This document shows, piece after piece, positions 1-6,012 of a stretch of 13,789 bases of DNA. Numbering within the stretch: position 1 is the first letter of the stretch; every line of letters begins with the position of its first letter. The DNA comes from Bacillota bacterium (lineage in GTDB: Bacteria; Bacillota; Clostridia; Christensenellales; SZUA-584). The stretch covers positions 1 to 13,789 of the forward strand of contig JAEWWC010000259.1 in NCBI GenBank assembly GCA_023396555.1. Reading direction: 5' to 3'. The position numbers and the translations under genes were made by a program. Under the pieces are notes generated by a model that made no database searches, was not told the DNA's origin, and was given only the letters and a program-made list of their open reading frames with translations.

Positions 1-2
1 AC

Positions 3-20
3 TTATCCACACTATCCACA
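3..20 (+). promoter_or_regulatory. Two adjacent DnaA-box-like nonamers
   Basis: TTATCCACA at 3-11 is an exact match to the strong DnaA-box consensus TTATNCACA, and CTATCCACA at 12-20 follows directly with one mismatch. They lie about 30 bases upstream of the -35 element of the nrdD promoter. DnaA is known to bind the nrdAB promoter of E. coli, so a link between replication initiation and dNTP supply is conceivable. The second nonamer also overlaps a weak NrdR-box candidate, so the assignment is ambiguous. Only the sequence match is observed; function is inferred. Confidence 0.4.
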
Positions 21-24
21 ATTT
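9..24 (+). promoter_or_regulatory. Weak second NrdR-box candidate
   Basis: ACACTATCCACAATTT matches 11 of 16 positions of the palindromic NrdR consensus ACACWATATATWGTGT. Its centre is 42 bp from the centre of the strong box at 51-66, close to four helical turns, and both begin with ACACTAT. NrdR normally uses pairs of boxes on the same helix face, which makes this candidate plausible. Its right half is poor and it overlaps the DnaA-box-like repeats. Confidence 0.4.
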
Positions 25-47
25 TTACATTAATACCCTAATCTCCC

Positions 48-77
48 TTGACACTATATATAGAGATTAACTATAAT
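48..77 (+). promoter_or_regulatory. nrdDG promoter, consensus -35 and -10
   Basis: TTGACA (48-53) and TATAAT (72-77) are both perfect vegetative sigma-factor hexamers, separated by 18 bp. Transcription would start near 84, giving a leader of about 130 nt before nrdD. The spacer is occupied by a strong NrdR box, so a bound repressor would block RNA polymerase directly. This is the best promoter in the window. Confidence 0.8.
51..66 (+). promoter_or_regulatory. NrdR box within the nrdD promoter
   Basis: ACACTATATATAGAGA matches 14 of 16 positions of the NrdR palindrome ACACWATATATWGTGT; only positions 14 and 16 differ. NrdR is the ATP/dATP-sensing repressor of ribonucleotide reductase genes. 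The site lies between and partly over the -35 and -10 hexamers of the promoter that reads into nrdD, where such boxes are expected. No nrdR gene is present in the window. Confidence 0.75.
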
Positions 78-105
78 AATTCATACAATAAGTTGAACAA
101 AAGCG

Positions 106-151
106 GTGCGCCAGTGGCAATGACGCCATAAAAATGCGCACTTTCATTTTT
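106..151 (+). other. Foldable leader of nrdD with U-rich 3' side
   Basis: In the untranslated leader, GTGCGC (106-111) can pair with GCGCAC (136-141). Inside it, GTGGC (114-118) can pair with GCCAT (125-129) with one G-U pair. The outer stem is followed by TTTCATTTTT (142-151). The form is that of an attenuator or a protected leader, but it matches no riboswitch class I know, and the U-tract is interrupted. Confidence 0.3.
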
Positions 152-215
152 CGGCGGTCTAAAAAATTCGCTTACATTTTTATATAATAAAAGGGGTTAA
201 GGGGGTCTATGTCTC

Positions 216-2303
216 ATGTTCACAGTCATTCTCAAGAGAAGCGGTCAGAAGCAAGCGTTTGCGCCGAAGAAGATCACCGAAGCGATTTTCAAGGCGGCTA
301 AGGCGGTAGGCGGCGAGGATTATCAGCGCGCCGAACAGCTGACGGAGCAGGTGGTGGACATCGCGCGCATCACGTTTGGGGACCGCATGCCGGGCGTGGA
401 AGACATTCAGGACATCGTGGAGCGCGTGCTGATCAAGAACGGGCACGCGAAGACGGCCAAGGCGTACATCCTCTACCGCGAGAAGCGTAAGGGTGCGCGT
501 GAGGCCAATGCGCTGATCGGCGCGACCATCGACATGTTTTCCAGCTACCTGTCCGACAAGGACTGGAGCATCAAGGAAAACGCCAACACGCAAAAGAGCG
601 TGAACGGGCTCAACAACTACATCCGCGAGGCGTTCACGAAGAAATACTGGCTGCATGAGATATATCCCGAAGAGGTGCGTGAAGCGCACTCCTCCGGCGA
701 CTGCCATATCCACGACCTCGGGTTCTTCGGCCCCTACTGCGCCGGCTGGGATCTGCGACAGCTGCTGATGCAGGGCTTTGGCGGCATCCCCGGCAAGGTG
801 GAGAGCAAGCCGGCCAAGCGGCTGCGCTCCTTCCTGGGGCAGATCGTCAACTCCACGTTTACGACGCAGGGCGAGACGGCAGGCGCACAGGCCTGGTCCA
901 GCTTCGATACGTATTGCGCGCCGTTCATCCGCAAGGACAATCTGGATCATTCTCAGATCAAGCAGGCGCTGCAGGAGTTCATATTCAATATCAACGTGCC
1001 GACTCGGGTCGGTTTCCAGTGCCCGTTCTCCAATCTGACGTTCGACATCAAGGTGCCCAAGACGCTGAAGGACCATCCGGTGATCATCGGCGGCGAGCAT
1101 CAGGACACCACCTATGGAGACTATCAGGAGGAGATGGACAAGTTCAACCTGGCATTCTGCGAGGTGATGCTGGAGGGCGACGCCAAGGGCCGCGTGTTTA
1201 CGTTCCCCATCCCGACGATCAACATCACGAAGGACTTCGAGTGGAACAACCCGGTAGTGGACAAGTTCATGGAGATCACCTGCAAATACGGCATACCGTA
1301 TTTCGCCAACTACGTGAACTCCGACCTGTCGCCCGAGGACGCGGTATCGATGTGCTGCCGCCTGCGGCTGGACGTCACTGAGCTGCGTAAGAGGGGCGGC
1401 GGACTGTTCGGCTCCAATCCGCTCACCGGCTCCATCGGTGTGTTCACCATTAACCTCCCGCGCATCGGTTACCTGTCGCGCACGGAAGATGAGCTTTTTG
1501 CGCGCCTGCGCCGTCTGGCTCAGGTCGGCAAGACGTCGCTGGAACTCAAGCGCAAGGTGATTGAGCAGCAGACGGAGAACGGCCTCTATCCGTATTCGGC
1601 GGTGTATCTGCGCGATGTGAAGAAGCGCACCGGTCAGTATTGGGCAAACCATTTCAACACCATCGGCATCATCGGCATGCACGAGGCGTTGCTGAACTAT
1701 ATGGGCAAAGGCGTTGAGACGCCGGAGGGCAACGACCTCGCCGTGCGCATCATGCAGTTTCTGCGCGGCATCATGCAGGAGTTCCAGAAGGAAACGGGGC
1801 ATCAGTATAACCTGGAAGCGACGCCCGCCGAGGGCACCAGTTACCGCCTCGCCAAGCTGGACAAGGAGCGCTATCTGGATATCATCACGTCCGGCAAGGA
1901 TGTGCCGTACTACACCAACTCGTCGCAGCTGCCCGTGGGCTACACGGACGACATCATGGAGATGATCGAGCTGCAGGACGAGCTGCAGTCGCTGTACACC
2001 GGCGGCACGGTGCAGCACCTGTACCTCGGCGAGCGCATCGAGGATACCGAGACGGCCAAGCGCATTATACAAAAGATATTCGCGAAATACCGCATGCCGT
2101 ACATCTCCATCACGCCCACGTTCAGCGTATGCGACGAGCACGGCTACATCGCCGGCGAGCAGTTTGCCTGCCCGCAGTGCGGCGCGAAGACGGAAGTCTG
2201 GAGCCGCGTGGTGGGGTATTTGAGGCCGGTGCAGAACTACAACGACGGCAAGAAAGAGGAGTACCGCGAACGGCTGAAGTTCGTGGTGCCAGAGGCCATG
2301 TAG
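216..2303 (+). CDS. nrdD: Anaerobic (class III) ribonucleoside-triphosphate reductase
   Basis: This oxygen-sensitive glycyl-radical enzyme reduces ribonucleoside triphosphates to dNTPs in the cytoplasm. The 695-residue protein is full length. It shows an N-terminal ATP-cone (about residues 1-95) for allosteric control, an HIHDLG motif at 164-169 followed by Cys175, and Cys380-Cys381 in the segment MCCRLRLD, probably the finger-loop thiyl site. The C-terminal zinc site is formed by Cys639, His642, Cys652 and Cys655, and the radical loop RVVGYL has Gly667 as the likely radical residue. The ATG at 216 has a G-rich stretch (AGGGGG, about 200-205) upstream; an ATG at 210 is out of frame. The activase gene nrdG starts three bases after the stop. 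Control by NrdR is predicted from the box in the promoter. Family assignment is secure; the subtype by reductant is not settled. Confidence 0.97.
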   Translation: MFTVILKRSGQKQAFAPKKITEAIFKAAKAVGGEDYQRAEQLTEQVVDIARITFGDRMPGVEDIQDIVERVLIKNGHAKTAKAYILYREKRKGAREANALIGATIDMFSSYLSDKDWSIKENANTQKSVNGLNNYIREAFTKKYWLHEIYPEEVREAHSSGDCHIHDLGFFGPYCAGWDLRQLLMQGFGGIPGKVESKPAKRLRSFLGQIVNSTFTTQGETAGAQAWSSFDTYCAPFIRKDNLDHSQIKQALQEFIFNINVPTRVGFQCPFSNLTFDIKVPKTLKDHPVIIGGEHQDTTYGDYQEEMDKFNLAFCEVMLEGDAKGRVFTFPIPTINITKDFEWNNPVVDKFMEITCKYGIPYFANYVNSDLSPEDAVSMCCRLRLDVTELRKRGGGLFGSNPLTGSIGVFTINLPRIGYLSRTEDELFARLRRLAQVGKTSLELKRKVIEQQTENGLYPYSAVYLRDVKKRTGQYWANHFNTIGIIGMHEALLNYMGKGVETPEGNDLAVRIMQFLRGIMQEFQKETGHQYNLEATPAEGTSYRLAKLDKERYLDIITSGKDVPYYTNSSQLPVGYTDDIMEMIELQDELQSLYTGGTVQHLYLGERIEDTETAKRIIQKIFAKYRMPYISITPTFSVCDEHGYIAGEQFACPQCGAKTEVWSRVVGYLRPVQNYNDGKKEEYRERLKFVVPEAM

Positions 2304-2306
2304 AAT

Positions 2307-2975
2307 ATGCAAATTGCCGGTTTGGTCAAGAATTCTTTTCTCGACTATCCGGGGCTGATCGCGGCGGTGGTGTTTGTGCCGGGCTGCAACATGGACTGCT
2401 GGTACTGCCATAACCGCTCGCTCTGGAGCAACGTGAATCTGCTGGGCACAGCGGAGGTGCTTAGCTTTCTCGAAAAGCGCAGGGGGTTCTTGGACGGTGT
2501 GGTGATATCGGGCGGCGAACCGACGCTGCAGAGCGGGCTGCCGCCGTTTATCCGCATCGTAAAGCAGATGGGATACCGCGTGAAGCTGGACACCAACGGG
2601 CTGAAACCCGAAGTGGTGGAAGCGCTGCTGAGTGAACTGGATTATGTGGCAATGGATATCAAAGCGCCGCCCGGGCAATTGTCCCGGGTGGTGTCTTTTG
2701 CTTTGGATGACGAACCCATCTGGCGCTGCGCCGACTTGCTGATGGGCAGCGGCGTGGATTACGAGTTTCGCACCACGTTCATGCCGATGCTGGATGCGGG
2801 CGACATCGAAGAGATTTCCCGGCGAATAAAGGGGGCTCGACGGTACGTGCTGCAACAGTACCGCAAGACGGACGATCGCAAGCTTCAGCCGGAGCCGCAC
2901 AACGCAGAGACTATCAAAAAAGCGGCCGAAGCCGCTTGCGAGCATGTCAAGGATGTAGTGATACGCGGGCTTTAG
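2307..2975 (+). CDS. nrdG: NrdD-activating radical SAM protein
   Basis: This enzyme uses a [4Fe-4S] cluster and S-adenosylmethionine to place the glycyl radical on NrdD. The CxxxCxxC cluster motif is Cys27, Cys31, Cys34 (CNMDCWYC), and SGGEPT at 67-72 is the SAM-binding motif. The N-terminus with FLDYPGLIAAVVFVPGC is typical of the long NrdG2-type activases of clostridia and archaea. The 222 residues fit that type and exceed the roughly 155 residues of the E. coli protein. The ATG lies three bases after the nrdD stop with only a weak ribosome binding site, so translation is probably coupled to nrdD. Its TAG overlaps the stop of the convergent downstream gene by four bases, leaving no room for a separate terminator. 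Confidence 0.93.
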   Translation: MQIAGLVKNSFLDYPGLIAAVVFVPGCNMDCWYCHNRSLWSNVNLLGTAEVLSFLEKRRGFLDGVVISGGEPTLQSGLPPFIRIVKQMGYRVKLDTNGLKPEVVEALLSELDYVAMDIKAPPGQLSRVVSFALDDEPIWRCADLLMGSGVDYEFRTTFMPMLDAGDIEEISRRIKGARRYVLQQYRKTDDRKLQPEPHNAETIKKAAEAACEHVKDVVIRGL

Positions 2976-3325
2976 TCTGCCGTAGCAGCAGGCGTCTCCA
3001 GCTTATCGAGCAGGTCGTCGCGCAGCTCCTCCGCCTGCTGGCTGGCTTCGTTGGCCTTGTCCGCCCAGGGGCTTTGCCACAGCCCATAAGCCGATGCGAT
3101 GAGTATAACCGCCAGTGCAAGCACCGCAAGAAATTTGATAAAACCGGGTATCAGCTTCCAGATGATGCCGAAGCCGATGAAGAATATCACCACCGCGCCC
3201 ACGATGATGGCCCAGCCGGGCAGTATGCGCGCGTATTCCGTAACGCTCTGCTGTACGGGCGCGCAGGCGGCGAGCACAGCGATGATGGCCAGCACAATAG
3301 CCAGCACAAGCAAAAATCTTTTCAT
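2972..3325 (-). CDS. Small lipoprotein-like membrane protein, unknown function
   Basis: I do not recognise this 117-residue protein. It begins with Lys-Arg and a hydrophobic stretch ending in LAAC, a lipobox-like motif with Cys21. Two further hydrophobic segments follow (about 38-56 and 62-83), then an acidic, helix-prone tail (88-117). It could be a lipoprotein with two more membrane spans or simply a three-helix protein with a chance lipobox. The ATG at 3325 is preferred over an in-frame ATG at 3391 because a good promoter (3353-3381) would begin transcription near 3346, downstream of 3391. It converges with nrdG and the two stop codons overlap. Expression as a protein is likely; function is unknown. 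Confidence 0.65.
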   Translation of the reverse strand: MKRFLLVLAIVLAIIAVLAACAPVQQSVTEYARILPGWAIIVGAVVIFFIGFGIIWKLIPGFIKFLAVLALAVILIASAYGLWQSPWADKANEASQQAEELRDDLLDKLETPAATAD

Positions 3326-3352
3326 AATTCGTCTCACAAATTTGATGATGAT

Positions 3353-3381
3353 ATTATACCCACCTGTCGGCATTAAGTAAA
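3353..3381 (-). promoter_or_regulatory. Promoter of the small lipoprotein-like gene
   Basis: On the minus strand TTTACT (3376-3381) and TATAAT (3353-3358) are separated by 17 bp. The -10 is perfect and the -35 matches at four of six positions. The predicted start near 3346 gives a leader of about 20 nt before the ATG at 3325, so this gene is probably transcribed apart from the two genes upstream. Confidence 0.6.
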
Positions 3382-3415
3382 GAGTCCGCACTGTATTTGC
3401 TGTACCTGAATGATT

Positions 3416-3742
3416 TTATAGGTCGTGTATGCTCATCTTCTCGAGCTGTGCCTTGTGTTTGCGCCTTTCCCGGATCACCGCATAGATCACCAAAAACACG
3501 ACGGTGGGGATATTGTACAACAGCAGCGTTACCGCGACCAGCAGCGTGTTCTGCCATGCGTTGCCGGTATCCATTATGTTCAAAACGGGCAGCCACGACA
3601 GAATAAAACTCAGCACGGGCAGTATCAGGCCGAGCCAGCGGCTGTTCCTTTTTGACAGGAATATCTGCAGCCAGATGATGCCGGCGGCAGCCGCCAGAAC
3701 GATGACCGCGAATATGATGATATTGGTATAGGCTATGTTCAT
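3416..3742 (-). CDS. Three-helix integral membrane protein, unknown function
   Basis: The 108-residue product has three predicted membrane helices (about 5-29, 36-55, 64-90), a basic stretch RERRKHK (91-97), and the C-terminal end EKMSIHDL. The basic stretch would place the C-terminus in the cytoplasm. From memory, similar small membrane proteins ending in a short acidic KMxIxDL-like tail occur beside DUF2089 genes in clostridia; I could not check this. The ATG at 3742 has AAAGGAA about nine bases upstream. The gene starts 42 bases after the DUF2089-type regulator with no terminator between, so they are probably one operon. It has no catalytic motif and may be a transporter-like, stress or signalling component. 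Confidence 0.7.
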   Translation of the reverse strand: MNIAYTNIIIFAVIVLAAAAGIIWLQIFLSKRNSRWLGLILPVLSFILSWLPVLNIMDTGNAWQNTLLVAVTLLLYNIPTVVFLVIYAVIRERRKHKAQLEKMSIHDL

Positions 3743-3784
3743 AGGACCGGATTCCTTTCGCCAATGTTAATCAGAGGGTGACGG

Positions 3785-4093
3785 CTATTTGTCTTCCTTT
3801 TGTTTTATCCCTTTTTTATATTCCGAAATGAGCAGCTTGGCGGTGTCAAAATCGAGCTTGTCGCTTAACGCCAACCGCTTGATGAGCGCGACATATGGCT
3901 CCGTTGTGGCATCCTCACCGATGCGGATCTTTTGTATGAGCCTGTCCAGACGCAGCCGAACGGTTGGATAGGTCACGTTGTATTGCCGCGCGATCTCCTT
4001 CAGCGATCCGGATGATAGCACGAAATTTTTGATAAACGATACGTCCTCGTCGTCCAGATTCGCCATCCAATCGGGCAGATTATTAACAGCCAC
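3785..4093 (-). CDS. DUF2089-type helix-turn-helix regulator
   Basis: The 102-residue protein resembles the DNA-binding part of the DUF2089 family. An acidic N-terminal lead precedes a sigma-region-4-like helix-turn-helix (about 30-56, SLKEIARQYNVTYPTVRLRL), then a short helical tail rich in Leu, Lys and Asp. The zinc-ribbon cysteines found in longer DUF2089 proteins are absent. The GTG at 4093 is chosen because AAAGGAGG lies eight bases upstream. A longer in-frame version from 4207 would add a hydrophobic stretch encoded by the AT-rich promoter region and is unlikely. It is the first gene of a likely operon with the membrane protein downstream and may control that operon or sense its state. 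The regulatory role is inferred. Confidence 0.8.
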   Translation of the reverse strand: MAVNNLPDWMANLDDEDVSFIKNFVLSSGSLKEIARQYNVTYPTVRLRLDRLIQKIRIGEDATTEPYVALIKRLALSDKLDFDTAKLLISEYKKGIKQKEDK

Positions 4094-4118
4094 ATCGTCA
4101 TCCTCCTTTAATAATATT

Positions 4119-4147
4119 ATATTAATATTTAATAAAGTTAAAGTCAA
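4119..4147 (-). promoter_or_regulatory. Probable promoter of the DUF2089-type operon
   Basis: On the minus strand TTGACT (4142-4147) and TAATAT (4119-4124) are 17 bp apart in a very AT-rich gap. A perfect TATAAT at 4116-4121 would need a 20-bp spacer. Either reading starts transcription a few bases before the strong AAAGGAGG site of the GTG-started gene. Confidence 0.45.
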
Positions 4148-4255
4148 TATCAAAGATGAGATTAATATATTATAGACAGACAGAAGCCATGCACAATAAT
4201 GCGCCAAGGGCGGGGAGTTGGAAAGGATTTGGGTTTAAAAAAGGCCGTCCGCGTG

Positions 4256-4268
4256 GTAGACTGTCTAC
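4256..4268 (+). repeat. Perfect palindrome before the methyltransferase gene
   Basis: GTAGAC (4256-4261) and GTCTAC (4263-4268) form a perfect six-base dyad around one base, ending four bases before the GGAGG site of the methyltransferase gene. In DNA it could be an operator. In RNA it is too tight to fold well. No known regulator is assigned. Confidence 0.4.
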
Positions 4269-4282
4269 TGACGGAGGATGTT

Positions 4283-5128
4283 ATGTTTATTGCTGATAAC
4301 TTAAGAGAATATACGGTGCTGGACACCGGCAACGGCGAGAAGCTGGAGGACGTGGGCGGTATCGTGCTGCAGCGCCCAGACCCGCAGGTGATATGGGAGA
4401 AGACCAACCCGGATTTGTGGCGGCCCCACGCGATATACGACCGCAGCGAAACGGGCGGCGGCAGCTGGCGTTTCATCAAAAAGGTGCCGGAGCGCTGGGC
4501 GGTCGAGCTCGCAGGCCTCAAGTTCCATGTGCGGCCCACCGGGTTTAAGCACATCGGCGTTTTTCCGGAGCAGGCGGCCAACTGGGAATATATACGGAAG
4601 CGCGTTGCCGGGGCAGGGCGGCCCGCGAACGTGCTGAACCTGTTCGCGTACACCGGCGGCGCGACGCTGGCGGCATTGTCGGCGGGCGCGTCGGTGGTAC
4701 ACGTGGATGCGGCGAAGAGCATGAACGATTGGGCGAAGGAAAACGCGAAGCTGTCCGGCCTGGGCGACGCGGACGTGCGCTTCATCGCGGACGACTGCCA
4801 CAAGTTCGTGCTGCGCGAGCAGCGGCGTGGGCGGCGTTACGACGGCATCGTGATGGATCCGCCGTCGTACGGGCGCAGCGACAACAGCGTCTGGAAGATC
4901 GAGCAGAGCCTGTTTCCGCTGGTGCGCGACTGCGCGGCGCTGCTGTCCGACAACCCGCTGTTCTTCATCATCAACTCGTATACCACCGGCCTGTCCGATG
5001 TGGTCACAAGGAACATGCTGGCACAGTGTCTGCCCAAAGGGCGTATCGAGTCCGGCACGCTGGTGCTGCCGCAGAAGGATTCCGATATATTGCTGCCTTG
5101 CGGCACCACGTCGAGATGGCAGCCGTGA
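4283..5128 (+). CDS. COG1092-type SAM-dependent RNA methyltransferase
   Basis: This 281-residue Rossmann-fold methyltransferase resembles the RlmI/COG1092 group that methylates cytosine C5 in 23S rRNA. SAM-binding motif I is NLFAYTGGAT (119-128), Asp142 follows strand 2, and the catalytic-region motif DPPSYGR is at 192-198. GFKHIGVFPEQ (87-97) just before the core is also typical. It lacks the N-terminal PUA domain of RlmI, so the exact RNA target cannot be given. The ATG at 4283 has GGAGG at 4273-4277; a longer reading from 4199 lacks such a site. The 3' end overlaps the pseudouridine synthase gene, indicating translational coupling. It is divergent from the DUF2089-type operon. Confidence 0.85.
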   Translation: MFIADNLREYTVLDTGNGEKLEDVGGIVLQRPDPQVIWEKTNPDLWRPHAIYDRSETGGGSWRFIKKVPERWAVELAGLKFHVRPTGFKHIGVFPEQAANWEYIRKRVAGAGRPANVLNLFAYTGGATLAALSAGASVVHVDAAKSMNDWAKENAKLSGLGDADVRFIADDCHKFVLREQRRGRRYDGIVMDPPSYGRSDNSVWKIEQSLFPLVRDCAALLSDNPLFFIINSYTTGLSDVVTRNMLAQCLPKGRIESGTLVLPQKDSDILLPCGTTSRWQP

Positions 5129-5793
5129 AGGTGCTCTACGAGGACAACCACCTGCTGGTGGTGGAGAAGCCGTACGGCGTGCCATCGCAGGCGGACGAGA
5201 CGGGCGACGCGGATATGCTGAGCCTGTGCAAGGCGTATATCAAGGAGAAGTATCAGAAGCCGGGTGATGTGTACCTTGGGCTGGTGCACCGGCTGGACCG
5301 GCCGACGGGCGGCGTGATGGTGTTTGCGCGCACGTCCAAGGCCGCCGCGCGGCTGACGGCGCAGATACAGTCCGGCACATTTGAGAAGACGTATCTGGCC
5401 GTGCTGACGGCAGCGCTGCCCGAGCAGGCGGGTTCACTGACGCACTGGCTGGTGAAGGACGAGGCGACGCACATTGCTCGAGTGGCGAACAAGTCCGCGT
5501 CGGGCGCAAAGCTGGCGGAGCTGGAATACGAGACGCTGGCGCAGCGGGACGGGCTGGTCCTTGTCCGCATACGCCTGTTGACAGGACGCTTTCACCAAAT
5601 ACGTGCGCAGATGGCGGCGGTGGGTGCGGGCGTCTACGGCGACATGAAGTACGGCGCGCGGGACATCAAAGCGCCGCTGGCACTGTTCGCGTGTAAGGTG
5701 TGTCTCGATCACCCGACAAAGGGCGGGCGCATGTGCTTTACCGCACGGCCCGCGCGTCATCCGTTTACGCTGTTTGACATGCCGGACGAATAG
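5116..5793 (+). CDS. RluA-family RNA pseudouridine synthase
   Basis: This enzyme isomerises uridine to pseudouridine in rRNA or tRNA. The hallmark GLVHRLDRPTGGVMVFA spans about 55-71, with catalytic Asp61 in HRLD. LLTGRFHQIRAQM near the middle is the conserved basic motif of the family. At 225 residues it is a short form without an S4 domain, so substrate specificity cannot be assigned. The ATG at 5116 overlaps the methyltransferase gene by 13 bases. A GTG at 5125 gives a four-base GTGA overlap, places Lys-Val-Leu-Tyr-Glu-Asp at the N-terminus as in many relatives, and has a slightly better upstream GAGATGG, so it is a real alternative. The two overlapping genes probably modify the same class of RNA. 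Confidence 0.9.
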   Translation: MAAVKVLYEDNHLLVVEKPYGVPSQADETGDADMLSLCKAYIKEKYQKPGDVYLGLVHRLDRPTGGVMVFARTSKAAARLTAQIQSGTFEKTYLAVLTAALPEQAGSLTHWLVKDEATHIARVANKSASGAKLAELEYETLAQRDGLVLVRIRLLTGRFHQIRAQMAAVGAGVYGDMKYGARDIKAPLALFACKVCLDHPTKGGRMCFTARPARHPFTLFDMPDE

Positions 5794-5847
5794 ATTATGC
5801 TGACGTCGGTCATTGTGGGCGGGTGCACGATATGTTATTATGGACAC

Positions 5848-5887
5848 GGACAAACATATCAATTAAATAGTATAAAAATGTTTGTCC
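5848..5887. repeat. Perfect 10-bp inverted repeat in the HAD upstream region
   Basis: GGACAAACAT (5848-5857) and ATGTTTGTCC (5878-5887) are exact reverse complements separated by 20 AT-rich bases. Their centres lie 30 bp apart, about three helical turns. Between them, TATAAA (5871-5876) could be a -10 with CGGACA (5847-5852) as -35 at 18 bp, so the arms would cover the -35 and the start site. The absence of a T-tract argues against a terminator. It is best read as a two-site operator or RNA stem before the HAD gene. Confidence 0.6.
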
Positions 5888-5925
5888 AGTCGGAGCAATA
5901 TAATTCCCATGCTGAGGCGACGGAA

Positions 5926-5944
5926 GCCGCACCGGCATTTTTTT
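5926..5944 (+). terminator. Weak terminator- or attenuator-like hairpin
   Basis: GCCG (5926-5929) and CGGC (5933-5936) can form a four-pair GC stem with loop CAC, followed by A and seven T (5938-5944). The stem is short for an intrinsic terminator. It would end transcripts from the methyltransferase/pseudouridine synthase pair, or attenuate the HAD gene if that is transcribed from the inverted-repeat region. Confidence 0.3.
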
Positions 5945-6012
5945 CGCAGTGGCGGTCTGGACTTCGGAAACGGGCCGCGTATAAGCGTTTATTTTTTTAG
6001 GGAGGTTGTCAG

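Noticed and set aside
183..188. A second TATAAT just before nrdD
   Set aside because: No -35 at the right distance, and transcription would start almost at the ribosome binding site. The upstream promoter is far better.
207..2945. A 912-codon open frame antisense to nrdD and nrdG
   Set aside because: Its product is rich in His, Arg, Gln and Leu with no recognisable domain, as expected from the mirror frame of GC-rich coding DNA. It lies wholly opposite two certain genes.
3326..3391. A longer N-terminus for the small lipoprotein-like protein from an ATG at 3391
   Set aside because: The -10/-35 elements lie inside the extension, so the mRNA would start downstream of that ATG. The shorter form begins with a good hydrophobic signal.
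4301..5185. A 294-codon open frame antisense to the methyltransferase gene
   Set aside because: Low-complexity, Arg/His-rich translation opposite a secure gene, with no ribosome binding site or domain.
5797..6000. A 67-codon frame between the pseudouridine synthase and the HAD gene
   Set aside because: No ribosome binding site, no family likeness, and it runs through the inverted repeat and T-tract, which look regulatory.
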